In this document: positions 34,271 through 44,027 of the stretch, one piece after another
How the letters are laid out: each line of letters starts with the position of its first letter
Position numbering within the stretch: the stretch's first letter is position 1
Assembly: GCA_028280505.1 (NCBI GenBank)
Contig: JANQLO010000046.1
Coordinates: 1-56,564, forward strand
DNA: 56,564 nt
Origin: Chromatiales bacterium
GTDB lineage: Bacteria > Pseudomonadota > Gammaproteobacteria > Chromatiales > Chromatiaceae
Direction of reading: 5' to 3'
Made by a program: the position numbers and the translations under genes
The notes under the pieces: generated by a model
Databases searched by the model: none
What the model saw: the letters and a program-made list of their open reading frames with translations, nothing else
What the model was told of the DNA's origin: nothing

Positions 34271-35155
34271 CTAGCCTGCTGTTGTACAACTGGTGCAACA
34301 CGCGGGCTGACACTGCGCGCGAACGGTTTCGAACAGCGTATCCATCGCCTTCAGCGGCAGGGTGTCGCGATGACGCACCAACACCGTGGGTACGCTTGCC
34401 AGGTCCGCATCGATTGCCTGCATATGAAGATCTTCGCGATATCGGCTTTGGTCGACCACCCAACTCGGGACCAAGGTGGAGCCCAGACCGACCGCGACAC
34501 AGCCGAGAATGCCGTCTAGCGTCCCGAACTCCATGACTTCGTCGATATGATGGCCTCTCGCACGTCGCCAGGCCAAGGCACGGGCACGATAGGCGCAACC
34601 CTCGCGGAAAAGGATCAACGGCAACCGTCCGCTGTCTTCATCGGGTGCACAAACCAGTACCAACTCCTCGGTCGTCACCTCGTCGACCCGCAGCTCAGGA
34701 TGGTCGACCGGACCACAGACCACAGCGCAATCCAGCTTGTGATCCAGTACCTGATCGATCAACACCGCCGAGGTATCGGTCTGTACCCGCAACGACAGTT
34801 TCGGATGAATGCGCCGCAGACTTTTCAACGCGAGCGGCAAGCGCAACGCGGCAAAGATCTCCATTGCACCGATACGCAACTCGCCGGTCTGCTCACCGAC
34901 CTGACGCACCGCCAGCTCCGCCTGCGATTCGAGTCGCAGCATCTGCCGTGCATAGTCGAGAAGCACCTTGCCACTGGGGGCCAGTTCGAGGCCACGCCCC
35001 TTGCGATAGAACAATTCGGTACCGACCTCGGTCTCCAGACGCTTGATCCGCGCGGTGACGTTGGATTGCACCGTATTCAGTTTGCGCGATGCGGAAAGAA
35101 TGCCGCCCTCTTCGACAACGGCCTGAAAGGTACGCAGCGACTGCAAATCCATCAC
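34271..35155 (-). CDS. LysR-family transcriptional regulator
   Basis: A 294-residue LTTR. Helix-turn-helix: LQSLRTFQAVVEEGGILSAS, LNTVQSNVTARIKRLE; the effector domain follows (ELRIGAMEIFAALRLPLALK.. to VPSWVVD). The TVQSNVTARIK form of the recognition helix matches the LTTR group often paired with permeases. It is divergent from a YbfB/YjiJ-type MFS gene over about 90 bases and probably controls it. The last codons end two bases from the convergent DUF599 gene. The C-terminal tail CQPACCTSCTTAG is cysteine-rich and unusual. Confidence 0.92.
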   Translation of the reverse strand: MMDLQSLRTFQAVVEEGGILSASRKLNTVQSNVTARIKRLETEVGTELFYRKGRGLELAPSGKVLLDYARQMLRLESQAELAVRQVGEQTGELRIGAMEIFAALRLPLALKSLRRIHPKLSLRVQTDTSAVLIDQVLDHKLDCAVVCGPVDHPELRVDEVTTEELVLVCAPDEDSGRLPLILFREGCAYRARALAWRRARGHHIDEVMEFGTLDGILGCVAVGLGSTLVPSWVVDQSRYREDLHMQAIDADLASVPTVLVRHRDTLPLKAMDTLFETVRAQCQPACCTSCTTAG

Positions 35156-35248
35156 TATTCTCCATTCAAGAACAGATATATCTTCTTTTTTCTCTTTTTT
35201 TGATACGAAGAAGCCTATACCTTCCCCTATCAGTAATGCAAAGGAACC

Positions 35249-36451
35249 GTGATGGGCAGCCGATCGTTAGAACGACTCAAGGTACTCAGTGCCGGCATTA
35301 TCAGCCTGGTACTGATGCTCGGTATCGCCCGTTTCGCCTACACGCCGCTGTTACCGCTGATGCAACAGCAGGCCGGGCTCGGCGTGGCCGAAGGCGGCTG
35401 GCTGGCGGCGATCAACTACATGGGTTACCTGAGCGGCGCCATCATCGCGTCCCTGATCAGCGACATCATGCTCAAGGACCGCCTGTATCGCGTAGGGCTG
35501 ATACTGGCGCTCGTCACCACCATCGGCATGGGCGTGACCGATAACCTCTGGCTATGGGCGGGCATGCGCTTCATCGCCGGTCTGAGCAGCGCTGCGGGGT
35601 TGTTGCTGGGTTCGGGCCTGATCCTGCATTGGCTGATCCGCCACGACCACCGCAGCGAGCTGGGTATCCATTTCGGCGGCCTCGGCCTGGGTATCGCCTT
35701 TTGCGCCATCGCGGTCGAGCTGATGCATCCCTATTTCGACTGGCGAGAACAATGGGCGCTGTTGACCGCAATGGGCGTACTCATGGCCATACCGGCCTGG
35801 GCATGGCTGCCGCGTCCCGAGGCCCAAGCGGTCACGAAAAAGGGCACGGCGATGGTCGATCGGCCGCCCAGCGCGACCTTTCTGCGCCTGTTCATGGCAG
35901 CCTATTTCTGCGCCGGCGTGGGCTACGTGGTGAGCGCGACCTTCATCGTCGCCATCGTCGACCAACTGCCCGGTCTGGAAGGCAAGGGTTCGTGGACCTT
36001 CATGGTACTCGGTCTCGCGGCCGCACCGGCCTGCATCATCTGGGACCTCATCGCGCGACGCGTCGGCGACGTCAATGCCCTGATCATGGCCTTCGTCCTG
36101 CAGATCATCGGCATCCTGCTGCCGGTACTCGCGCCGAACCTGGGCATGACACTGCTCGGCGCCGCGCTGTTCGGGGGCACCTTCATCGGTATCGTCAGCC
36201 TGGTACTGACCATGGCCGGACGCTTCTACCCCACCCGACCGGCCAAGATGATGGGCAAGATGACCATCTCCTATGGCGTCGCACAGATCGTGGCACCGGC
36301 CATCACGGGGGTGTTGGCGGAGGGCGACGGCGGCTACGGCAATGGCTTGTATCTTGCCGCCGTCATGATGATCATCGGTAGCGTGCTGATGCTGATCATC
36401 AAGGCTCGCCATCGAGACGAACTGCAGTTGGCGTCGGCCACTGCAAGATAA
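35249..36451 (+). CDS. YbfB/YjiJ-family MFS transporter
   Basis: A 400-residue permease with twelve predicted helices. VLMLGIARFAYTPLLPLMQQ and GWLAAINYMGYLSGAIIASL at the start are diagnostic of the YbfB/YjiJ group; WMAGMRF-like GMRFIAGLSSAAGLLL and the late GRFYPTRPAKMMGKMTISYG support it. The substrate is unknown. It sits between the xsc genes and the TRAP genes and is divergent from its LysR partner; export of an acid or sulfonate product is a guess from location. Confidence 0.9.
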   Translation: MMGSRSLERLKVLSAGIISLVLMLGIARFAYTPLLPLMQQQAGLGVAEGGWLAAINYMGYLSGAIIASLISDIMLKDRLYRVGLILALVTTIGMGVTDNLWLWAGMRFIAGLSSAAGLLLGSGLILHWLIRHDHRSELGIHFGGLGLGIAFCAIAVELMHPYFDWREQWALLTAMGVLMAIPAWAWLPRPEAQAVTKKGTAMVDRPPSATFLRLFMAAYFCAGVGYVVSATFIVAIVDQLPGLEGKGSWTFMVLGLAAAPACIIWDLIARRVGDVNALIMAFVLQIIGILLPVLAPNLGMTLLGAALFGGTFIGIVSLVLTMAGRFYPTRPAKMMGKMTISYGVAQIVAPAITGVLAEGDGGYGNGLYLAAVMMIIGSVLMLIIKARHRDELQLASATAR

Positions 36452-36913
36452 GTGCTGTACGGTATCTAGACGATTTAGGCGTGGCCTAACTGTTAAGAGT
36501 CAGTTTGCTGGTCCTGTTTTGCAGCCATTTTAGACTTCATGGCGGGGTTGGCGCACCAATGCCTCCTTCGCGAAAGCAGAAATACAAAGAAGGGCAAGTT
36601 ACAAGGTATGTCAAGTATTTTTACAATGCAGCTTGCATAAAGAGGATTGTCTGCTAGACTCGCCCGCCTATACCCCTGAGCGATCAATCAGTTGCAACAA
36701 CTGACGAACAGATAGGTGCCTTTTTTGCATGCAGTAACTTTAAGATGCGGAGCAAGTGCGGTAATCGATCGGATTTGAAACATCGAATCGAGTACTCATG
36801 TGTTAAAAAAGCGCCAACGGTAGAACAACCTGCGCACACTGGGTGAATCCTTTTCTCAATTGCTGGATGCTAATGGCTTGCATCATCGTTTTATCTGAAC
36901 AAGGGATTGCTGA
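36452..36913. other. AT-richer intergenic stretch opening a low-GC islet
   Basis: 462 bases with no gene I can support. Composition drops clearly below the flanks here and stays low to about 38.8 kb. A TTGTCT-N16-TATACC pair at about 36645-36672 could be a promoter for the small membrane protein, but this is weak. No inverted terminal repeats or attachment sites are evident. Confidence 0.45.
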
Positions 36914-37138
36914 ATGTCAATATTTGCGTCGTACAAGCGCGTAGAACTGGCGAAAGTTCTAGCGTCCATTGCCCTTGGCGCGGTTGCAGCGTTGGGCATG
37001 GTCGCTGCCGCGTTTTCGGAGACGGAGAATCCGCTGTTGTTAGGCATCGCAAGCGGGCTATTCTTTCTGGTTCTGGTGTGGGATTCACTCCACCCATTAC
37101 CTCCGAAGTGTGCGCCGACTCGCCGCCGGATATCCTGA
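36914..37138 (+). CDS. Small two-helix membrane protein
   Basis: 74 residues with two membrane helices (AKVLASIALGAVAALGMVAA and LLLGIASGLFFLVLVW) and a basic tail (CAPTRRRIS). ATG 36914 has AAGGGA seven bases upstream. I do not recognise a family. It lies 74 bases before the degenerate GGDEF-like membrane protein in the same direction; a GCCGC-N6-GCGGC hairpin at 37166-37181 between them has no T tract. Codon use is AT-richer than in the neighbours, as in the next gene. Confidence 0.6.
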   Translation: MSIFASYKRVELAKVLASIALGAVAALGMVAAAFSETENPLLLGIASGLFFLVLVWDSLHPLPPKCAPTRRRIS

Positions 37139-37212
37139 TTTAAGTCGGCAGCAAGCCATACAATGGCCGCATTTTTGCGGCACACCACAATAAGAACTCC
37201 CCCTCTTGAGAC

Positions 37213-38301
37213 ATGGATACAGTCTATATAGGCACTTATCTTCCTTTTTGGCTCGCGGTCGGTATCAGCTTTTTAGACTTCGTCTTCGGTTACTACGACA
37301 AGTATTTCGATTCAGCACTGGATACTGCACGAGCCAATTTCCGGCGTTACGGTGGCCAAGATATCTCGCCATGGCCGTTCCATTGTTTCCGCGAAGCCCT
37401 TGTTCGCAAGGGTCAGACGGCTTTCCTTGGGCTGCTAATTGTCCAATGCATTGTGTCAATTGCGGTCGGCGTCGCCGATATACCAGATCATGGCAATGTT
37501 TCCGTCGGTGAACTCGAAACGATGTTGAGCACGGTAATAGCTCTGGGCATCTTATTATTTGCGCTGATGGTCGTGCTGTTTGTGTCATTTTTTCAGCCGT
37601 ACGCATATGCGTGGTATTACCCTCGTACGTTAGAACGTTTCTCTCATACGTTACGCGCGGCTGCTGGTCGAGTCGTGTTGATCTTTATTTTTTGGGCCAT
37701 GTTAGTGTACACGCCTGATGTGATAGGAATACTTCAGCATTTGCGCAGCGTCCATATCGATGTGGCCTCGCTAACAATGTTCGGTTTTCTCACGATCACA
37801 TTACTACCAGCAATTTTGCGGGCCCACAGTTTGAGGAAAGGAATCAACAACGCGGCGACATGCTCCGAAAATCTACACAATACGCTGTCCGCGGCCATAT
37901 ACGATTGCGACGTAGCGGTGACACCGCTGGCCGTTATGGCTGTACACGCCACAAAAGAACTCGAGCCTTCACTGCGACGTCAATTGACGAATTTGTTTGA
38001 ACTACCGGGACAACATTGCGTTTACTCAACGGAGAAACACTCTGCATTGATCATTGTTCTACCCGGTCTGGGTGCCGCTGAGGCCGGCATGAAGGCCGAA
38101 ACACTAATTAACGACCATGTCGCTGAACATAACGGCAACCAATTGATATCGATCGGTATCAGCATCTATAAGTTTCACGGCCATTCGCCGGACTCCCTTG
38201 TCGAACGCGCCATCAAAGCGTGCGGGGTCGCAGCAAAAAGACAATCCAAGATTGCCATCGCTATGCGTAGCGATACAACTCCACGCGAAGCGTTATGCTA
38301 G
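37213..38301 (+). CDS. Five-helix membrane protein with GGDEF-like C-terminus lacking the signature
   Basis: A 362-residue protein. Membrane helices: about 7-27, 70-90, 104-135, 152-172 and 183-203. The cytoplasmic C-terminus (about 235-350) follows the pattern of the second half of a GGDEF domain: VYSTEKHSALIIVLPGL sits where RYGGDEF..VLLPG would be, and QLISIGISIYKFHGHSPDSL, then VERAIKACGVAAKRQSKIAI match the usual VTVSIGIA...A..ALYRAK..G.N.I ending. The G-G-[DE]-E-F loop itself is gone, so no diguanylate cyclase activity is expected. The resemblance is by pattern only. Low-GC codon use suggests transfer. Confidence 0.6.
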   Translation: MDTVYIGTYLPFWLAVGISFLDFVFGYYDKYFDSALDTARANFRRYGGQDISPWPFHCFREALVRKGQTAFLGLLIVQCIVSIAVGVADIPDHGNVSVGELETMLSTVIALGILLFALMVVLFVSFFQPYAYAWYYPRTLERFSHTLRAAAGRVVLIFIFWAMLVYTPDVIGILQHLRSVHIDVASLTMFGFLTITLLPAILRAHSLRKGINNAATCSENLHNTLSAAIYDCDVAVTPLAVMAVHATKELEPSLRRQLTNLFELPGQHCVYSTEKHSALIIVLPGLGAAEAGMKAETLINDHVAEHNGNQLISIGISIYKFHGHSPDSLVERAIKACGVAAKRQSKIAIAMRSDTTPREALC

Positions 38302-38801
38302 AAGCTTCGCCTTTCACCCAAGCTTATGATATTGGCTCGAGAAAAACTCCAAGCCATTACGCACCAGGAATTAGGGTGTTATGCGACCATTCGTTTCGAT
38401 TGGCGAATTTGTGACAGATATGCTGGAACTACCGAACACCCAGCGTCTATAGTCGCTTAAGACTAAAGCTCTTCGATTTCAGAAGCTAAAGAATATTTGC
38501 TGGCTCGATACTCATTAAGGATGTATGGAAAGCCGGGCTCTGGGACAATACCCCATTCTTTACTAAACCCACTACACTTCATAGTGTTCGCTTCGCGCTT
38601 CAGTAATGGAGACGATAGCGGAAAAATTTCCTTTCACCCCTTAACGAGCGCGAGCTAACTCCTTCGTCGTGGATGTTCGCTGTGAGTAGAAGACAACCGA
38701 AACTGGCCTCTAGAAAATCCATCACAATAGAGCGGAACACGTGGTCTCCTCATGCCAGATCGAATCTGGGCTTCTACACATCAAACATAACAACCACGGC
38801 G
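38302..38801. other. AT-rich non-coding end of the islet
   Basis: 500 bases without a supportable gene. Short frames exist but have no ribosome site or family match. The composition returns to the genome norm at the GMC dehydrogenase 3' end at about 38.8 kb. I see no transposase, no tRNA and no terminal repeats. Confidence 0.5.
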
Positions 38802-40418
38802 TCACGCACTTCGAGCATCTTCAAGAATCATATCCGAGGCCTTCTCCGCGATCATGATGGTCGGCGCGTTGGTATTGCCGGACACGATCTCGGGCATGAT
38901 CGACGCATCGACGACACGTAGATTCTTGACGCCACGCACCCGCAGGCGATCGTCGACCACGGCCATGTCGTCGTGGCCCATCTTGCAGGTACCCGCCGGA
39001 TGATAGATGGTCTGACTATGCTGTCGCGCCGCCTCCAGTAATTCTTCATCACTCTGATACTGCCGGCCTGGTACGTACTCGTCGATGATATGCGGCGCCA
39101 ACGCCGGCGCCTCGGCGATGCGTCGAGCGACTTTGATGCTGTCGATCGCAACCTGATGATCGCGTTCGTCGGACAGATAGTTCGGATGAATCGCGGGATG
39201 TTCCAACGGATCTTTCGATTTGATCTCCAGATAGCCGCGGCTATGTGGCCGAAGCTGGCAAACCGACGACGTGAAGGCGGAAAACTTATGCGCACCATCG
39301 CCGGGTTTGTCCGCACTCAGCGGCTGCATATGGAACTGAATATCCGGACGTTCGGCATCCGGGTTCGACCGGGTAAAGACGGCAACCTGACTGGCAGCCA
39401 AGGTCAGCGGTCCGGTACGGCTGAAGACGTACTGCAAACCGACCAAACCTTGCTTGAAGATATTGTTGACCTCATCGTTAAGGGTCCGTTGGCTGGTCTT
39501 GAACACCAGGCGAATTTGCAAATGATCCTGCAGATTTTGGCCGACACCGGGCAGATCCCTGACCAAGGATACGCCGACCTTGTCCAACAGCGTCTTCGGC
39601 CCGACACCGGATAACTGCAGAATCTGCGGCGAACCGATGGCGCCGGTCGATAGGATCACCTCGCCCCCGGCATGCACATGCACCTCATGCCGTTGGCCGC
39701 CCTTCAGGTACTCGATACCGACCGCCCGGTCGTCCTCGAACAACACCCGCGTGGTCTGCGCCTTGGTCAGTACGGTGAGATTGGCGCGCTTTCGCACAGG
39801 GCGTAGAAAGCCCTTCGCGGTGCTCCAACGAAAACCCTTGTGCGCGGTCTGCTGGAAGTAGCCGACCCCTTCCTGCTGCGCACCGTTGTAGTCGTTGTTA
39901 TAGGGTATGCCGACCTCGGTAGCGGCCTTGATGAAATACTCGGCAATCGGACGACGCAGGCGCAGATCGGAAACCTTCAGCGGCCCGCCGACACCGTGGT
40001 ACTCGTCCGCACCCCGCTCCTGGTCTTCCGATTTCTTGAAGTACGGCAGCACCTCATCGAAAGACCAGCCTCGATTACCGAGTTTCGCCCAGTGATCGTA
40101 ATCCTCGGGCTGGCCGCGCACATACAACAGCCCGTTCAAGGAACTGGAACCGCCCAGCACCTTGCCACGCGGCCATTGCAAACGCCGTCCGGCAATACCC
40201 TTGTCCGGTTCGGTCATGTAACACCAGTCCGTCGCGGGATGGTGCATGGTTTTGAAATACCCCACCGGAATATGAATCCAGGGATTGATATCTGATCCAC
40301 CTGCCTCGATCAGCAAAACCCGATTGGTCGGATCGGCGGACAGTCGGTTGGCCAGAACGCAGCCGGCCGACCCAGCACCGACGATGATGTAGTCATACTG
40401 CTGATCAGTCTTGGTCAT
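38802..40418 (-). CDS. GMC-family FAD dehydrogenase, candidate isethionate dehydrogenase
   Basis: A 538-residue flavoprotein: [20 protein letters not shown] binds [23 protein letters not shown] is the GMC signature 1; [17 protein letters not shown] is signature 2; HPAGTCKMG holds the catalytic histidine. ATG 40418 has GGGGAG nine bases upstream. Automatic tools may call it choline dehydrogenase, but its signature region is unlike BetA. It is divergent from a TRAP transporter and regulator, the gene set described for isethionate use (IseJ with IseKLM in other bacteria), and xsc lies 6 kb away. Role as isethionate to sulfoacetaldehyde oxidoreductase, probably passing electrons to the respiratory chain, is inferred from context. 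Confidence 0.8.
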   Translation of the reverse strand: MTKTDQQYDYIIVGAGSAGCVLANRLSADPTNRVLLIEAGGSDINPWIHIPVGYFKTMHHPATDWCYMTEPDKGIAGRRLQWPRGKVLGGSSSLNGLLYVRGQPEDYDHWAKLGNRGWSFDEVLPYFKKSEDQERGADEYHGVGGPLKVSDLRLRRPIAEYFIKAATEVGIPYNNDYNGAQQEGVGYFQQTAHKGFRWSTAKGFLRPVRKRANLTVLTKAQTTRVLFEDDRAVGIEYLKGGQRHEVHVHAGGEVILSTGAIGSPQILQLSGVGPKTLLDKVGVSLVRDLPGVGQNLQDHLQIRLVFKTSQRTLNDEVNNIFKQGLVGLQYVFSRTGPLTLAASQVAVFTRSNPDAERPDIQFHMQPLSADKPGDGAHKFSAFTSSVCQLRPHSRGYLEIKSKDPLEHPAIHPNYLSDERDHQVAIDSIKVARRIAEAPALAPHIIDEYVPGRQYQSDEELLEAARQHSQTIYHPAGTCKMGHDDMAVVDDRLRVRGVKNLRVVDASIMPEIVSGNTNAPTIMIAEKASDMILEDARSA

Positions 40419-40807
40419 TCGGTTCATCTCCCCGCAATGCATGGCTCACATTCGGGGCACCGGCTTACCTCCTCCTTGCCTTTCCCCGGTGACGTACCGA
40501 TAAACACGAATCGGCATGTCAACCTAAAATGCTCATTTTTTGAGCCTATAAGAATCATTTTTTTAAGTCAAGGGTTGCTATAGATCAAAAATAAGCTATA
40601 AATGAGCTTCATGGATTCATTTTCTAGAGATTGCATCAGGCCTCGCTAATATGCCCGACATCGGGGGGATGGCGCGCAGCGCTCGGAACAGCAGCACGAT
40701 CCATAGACAGGTACCGGCCAAATCGACAGCCCGCATCGACGAGAAGCAGCAGAAGAACCGCGGCAAGGCACGGCATCCCAAAACAAAACGAGTGAGGAGT
40801 GAACGAT
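40419..40807. promoter_or_regulatory. AT-rich divergent promoter region of the GMC dehydrogenase and TRAP genes
   Basis: 389 bases without a gene. An inverted repeat GCTCA-ttttt-TGAGC is at 40531-40545 and a second, AAGCT-N7-AGCTT, at 40593-40609; between and after them are A/T tracts. The CTCATTTTT half-site (40532-40540) is the same as in the xsc promoter region. Both sites sit in the most AT-rich part, where the two promoters should lie. Boxes could not be assigned with confidence. Confidence 0.5.
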
Positions 40808-42034
40808 ATGACCGACGAATCTCAAAAGATTTCGCGACGCGATTTCATGAAAGTGTCCGCACGCTATGGCATGACCTCGACCCTGCTGGCGGCCGGTACC
40901 CTGGGTGCGGGCGCAACGGTAGCGAATCTCGCCCAGGCGGCCGAGGCAACGGCCAAGAAACGTAATACGGTGGAGCCCAAGTTCAAATTGAAATTCGGTG
41001 CATCGGGATTCAATCAAAAGAACCTGGACATCCAGAAATCCGGCCAACTGTTCTTTGCCAAAGATCTCGAAGACCGTACCGATGGTGCTATCCGGGTCGA
41101 GTTCATCGGCAGCAATCAGATCTGCGGCCAAACCAACTGTGTGAAAAAGACGCAGCAACGCATTGTCGACATCTATTCGGCATCGACCCAAAACTCGGCT
41201 GGCGGCGCACCCTATCTGAACGTGCTCGACTATGCGTACATGTTCCCGTCACGTGCCGCCCAGTATCACTTCTTCTATAGCCCGAAGAGCGAGGCATTGC
41301 TGCGCGAGCCACTGCGCAAGCGCCACAAGATTCAGTTCCTTTTCACCCATTGTGAACTCCGCGGCATCCAGTTGGGCCTGAAATGGGACGACAAGCCGAC
41401 CGTGACTTCGGTCGAGCAACTGGCCGGCACTAAAAACCGTGTCACCGGCACCCAGCTCGGACGTATCGCCATGGAACTGATGAACCTCAACCCGGTACCT
41501 ATCGCCTGGGAAGAGACGCTCGACGGACTCAAGCAGGGTCTGATCGACGGCGCCGAGACATGGATGGGCGCGGTCGCCTACGCGGGTATGGCCCCGGTGG
41601 TGTCCCAGTGCGTCGATCTGCAGTTCTTCTGTGGTACCGAACACACCGCCATGAGTCTGCCCGTATTCGACAAGCTCGGCTCGGACCTTCAGGACGACGT
41701 CATGGAATCGGCGTACCTGGCACAGATCTATACCCAGGGCATGAACGAGGCCGGCCTGTACGACATCGTCGGCGCGACCAATCCACAAAAACCGGGCACG
41801 ATTTTCGCCGAGAACAATGTCCGCGTCGCCACGCTGTCGGATGCCGAACTGCGCAAGGCCGAACAGATGTGCTCGCCCGAGTTCAATCCCAAGCCATGGG
41901 AACAATGGCGCGAACGCCTGAACAAGTGGTCCGGCGGACACGATACCTACAAGGAGATCTACGACATCGCGCGTGAAATTCCCAAGGACATGCCACCGGT
42001 CAATGTACCTCCCCGTCGTTGGTGGAAAGGCTGA
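40808..42034 (+). CDS. TRAP transporter substrate-binding protein (DctP type)
   Basis: A 408-residue exported protein. The N-terminus KISRRDFMKVSARYGMTSTL is a twin-arginine signal, so it is exported folded; the hydrophobic core ends AANLAQA-like before AEATAKK. The fold is a DctP/TAXI-like solute receptor (GSNQICGQTNCVKKTQQRIV; KNRVTGTQLGRIAMELMNLN with the conserved arginine region; LIDGAETWMGAV). ATG 40808 has AGGAG eight bases upstream; GTG 40799 is also in frame. With the following DctQ and DctM genes it forms one importer. A sulfonate such as isethionate is the likely ligand by gene context only. Confidence 0.9.
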   Translation: MTDESQKISRRDFMKVSARYGMTSTLLAAGTLGAGATVANLAQAAEATAKKRNTVEPKFKLKFGASGFNQKNLDIQKSGQLFFAKDLEDRTDGAIRVEFIGSNQICGQTNCVKKTQQRIVDIYSASTQNSAGGAPYLNVLDYAYMFPSRAAQYHFFYSPKSEALLREPLRKRHKIQFLFTHCELRGIQLGLKWDDKPTVTSVEQLAGTKNRVTGTQLGRIAMELMNLNPVPIAWEETLDGLKQGLIDGAETWMGAVAYAGMAPVVSQCVDLQFFCGTEHTAMSLPVFDKLGSDLQDDVMESAYLAQIYTQGMNEAGLYDIVGATNPQKPGTIFAENNVRVATLSDAELRKAEQMCSPEFNPKPWEQWRERLNKWSGGHDTYKEIYDIAREIPKDMPPVNVPPRRWWKG

Positions 42035-42053
42035 GTCACTGAGCGTGTGACAA

Positions 42054-42078
42054 GGCGCGGATGACGGACATCCGCGCC
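42054..42078 (+). terminator. Strong intercistronic hairpin between the TRAP receptor and DctQ genes
   Basis: Ten-bp perfect arms (ggcgcggatg / catccgcgcc) around a five-base loop, with no T tract after it. This is a likely mRNA 3'-stabilising or attenuating hairpin that lets the receptor be made in excess over the membrane subunits. Confidence 0.7.
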
Positions 42079-42179
42079 CTGACTATTCGCGTCAGGACCA
42101 TACTTACCATCTACCCGGTAATCAGGGTCGACCTTCGGTCGCTCCCCGTCTATCGGCGCAAACAATGAGAGGGATGGAC

Positions 42180-42707
42180 ATGAAGCTATTGAAAGGCTTG
42201 TTCAACTGGCTGGACCATAACACCGAGAAGGTCATCATCCTGATCACCTACTCGACCATGGCCGGTATCATTTTCGTCGAGGTGGTACGCCGCTTCCTGT
42301 TCAACGAGCAAGTCGCCTGGAGTACCACGGTGCCGGTACTGTTGTTTCTCTGGGTGACCTGGTTCGGCGCCTCGTACAACATTCGCAAACGCACCCATTT
42401 GTCTTTGACCGAAATCCGTTCGCGCATGCCCTATGGCGCGCAGTTCGCCTGCTTCATCATGGACGCGGTGTTGTGGATCGTGTTCGCCGTCATCGTCATC
42501 TATTACACCTACGAACAGACCTGGCTGGCCTACGACAACTACGCCATCGTCGGCGGTACCGATAACGTCATGGAATGGTGGTTCTACCTTGCCACACCCG
42601 TAGCCTGGGGAATGATCGTTGTTCGCGTGTTGCAAAACCTGGTGCAGGACATCAAGCGTTATCGCGCACGCGAGCCGTTCGTCCTGCAAGCCTCGTTGCT
42701 GGACTAG
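42180..42707 (+). CDS. TRAP transporter small membrane subunit (DctQ type)
   Basis: A 175-residue protein with four membrane helices, opening with LFNWLDHNTEKVIILITYST and with the family's VVRRFLFNEQVAWSTTVPVL and WFGASYNIRKRTHLSL segments. ATG 42180 has GAGGG six bases upstream; ATGs at 42165 and 42174 are also in frame. It sits between receptor and DctM genes, nine bases before the latter. Confidence 0.92.
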   Translation: MKLLKGLFNWLDHNTEKVIILITYSTMAGIIFVEVVRRFLFNEQVAWSTTVPVLLFLWVTWFGASYNIRKRTHLSLTEIRSRMPYGAQFACFIMDAVLWIVFAVIVIYYTYEQTWLAYDNYAIVGGTDNVMEWWFYLATPVAWGMIVVRVLQNLVQDIKRYRAREPFVLQASLLD

Positions 42708-42716
42708 GGAGCGCAA

Positions 42717-44006
42717 ATGGATAACGGAACACTCATCACACTGATTTCGATCGGCGTCACGATCCTGTTCATTCTCGGCGTCCCGATCTTTCTCGTTATC
42801 GGATTCTGGGTTGTAGGCTGCAGCCTGGTGATCGATTTCACGCTGGCCAATGTCGGCGTCACCCTGTTCGAGGGACTCAGTTTCTTCGGCCTGCTGGCAC
42901 TACCGCTATTCATCCTGACCGGCGACCTGATCAACGCCGCCGGCATCGCCAAGCGGATGTCCGATTTCGCCTACTCGGTCATGGGTTGGATACGCGGCGG
43001 CCTGGGCATGGCCACCATCGGCGCCTGCGGCATGTTCGCCGCGATATCCGGTTCGAACGCCGGCACGACGGCGACCATCGGCTCGATCATGCAACCGGAA
43101 ATGGCCAAGAACGGCTACGACGCGCGCTTCGCGGCGGCGACCGCGGCTGCCGGCGGTACCGTCGGCATCATCATCCCACCGAGTATCATCTTCATCGTTT
43201 ACGGTTTTCTGCTCGACCTGCCGATCAGCGACCTGTTCATCGGCGGCATGCTGCCGGGCATCCTGATGGTCATCGCCATGCAAGCCGCCTGCTTCTACAT
43301 GTGCCGAAAACACAAATGGGGCCATCTGATCAAGCTCGAGCCCAAGAAGATCGCCAAATCGGCGCTCAAAGCCTATCTCGGTTTCATCGCCATAGGAATC
43401 GTCATCTACGGTATTTATTCGGGCACCTTCTCACCGACCGAAGCGGCCGGCGTAACCGTCGGTTTCTGCTTGATCGCCGGCGTCCTGGTCACCCGTCAGA
43501 TCAAGATCAGCAAGCTGCCGGAAATCCTGCTGCGGTCCGGGCAGATCACCGGCATGCTGGCGCCGCTGATCGCGATATCGGTCGTCATGCAGCAACTTCT
43601 ATCGCTACTCGGTGCCGGTGAGGTCGTGAACGGCTGGATGGCCTTGCTGGGCGACCCGACATTCGTGTTGTTGGCCTGTATGTTCCTGGTGTTGATGGCC
43701 GGTACGGTACTCGAAAGCCTGCCAAACACCATAATCCTCGCGCCAATTCTGGCGCCGATCGCGTACAATGCAGGTGTCGACCCGATCCATTTTGCTGTGA
43801 TATTCCTGGTCGGTGATGCCATCGGATTCATCACTCCGCCGTATGGACTGAATCTGTACGTTGCGAGCGGCATGACAGGGATACCGTACTTCACGATCGT
43901 ACGTTTCGTCGTGCCTTATCTGCTCGCCCTGATGGCCGCCTGGATGATCATCGCGTTCTGGCCGCCGTTGTCGACTTATCTGTTGCAGTTCAGCGGTACC
44001 GGCTAA
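42717..44006 (+). CDS. TRAP transporter large membrane subunit (DctM type)
   Basis: A 429-residue permease with about twelve helices. FILTGDLINAAGIAKRMSDF, GACGMFAAISGSNAGTTATI, PPSIIFIVYGFL and the late PLAIT-like LAPIAYNAGVDPIHFAVIFL with ITPPYGLNLYVASG are standard DctM features. GGGAG lies six bases before ATG 42717. It moves substrate with Na+ using the receptor-bound ligand. An IclR regulator gene follows 21 bases downstream. Confidence 0.95.
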   Translation: MDNGTLITLISIGVTILFILGVPIFLVIGFWVVGCSLVIDFTLANVGVTLFEGLSFFGLLALPLFILTGDLINAAGIAKRMSDFAYSVMGWIRGGLGMATIGACGMFAAISGSNAGTTATIGSIMQPEMAKNGYDARFAAATAAAGGTVGIIIPPSIIFIVYGFLLDLPISDLFIGGMLPGILMVIAMQAACFYMCRKHKWGHLIKLEPKKIAKSALKAYLGFIAIGIVIYGIYSGTFSPTEAAGVTVGFCLIAGVLVTRQIKISKLPEILLRSGQITGMLAPLIAISVVMQQLLSLLGAGEVVNGWMALLGDPTFVLLACMFLVLMAGTVLESLPNTIILAPILAPIAYNAGVDPIHFAVIFLVGDAIGFITPPYGLNLYVASGMTGIPYFTIVRFVVPYLLALMAAWMIIAFWPPLSTYLLQFSGTG

Positions 44007-44027
44007 GCGAGAAAACCAACGGGTTTA

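Noticed and set aside
32640-34274. Long open frame on the plus strand covering iclR and the DUF599 gene
   Set aside because: The arginine-rich, low-complexity product is the out-of-frame reading of two real genes.
38802-40418. Choline dehydrogenase BetA, with the ALDH at 25977 as BetB
   Set aside because: The GMC signature region differs from BetA, the ALDH is of the succinate-semialdehyde type and 11 kb away, and there is no BetI or choline transporter; the neighbours are sulfonate genes.
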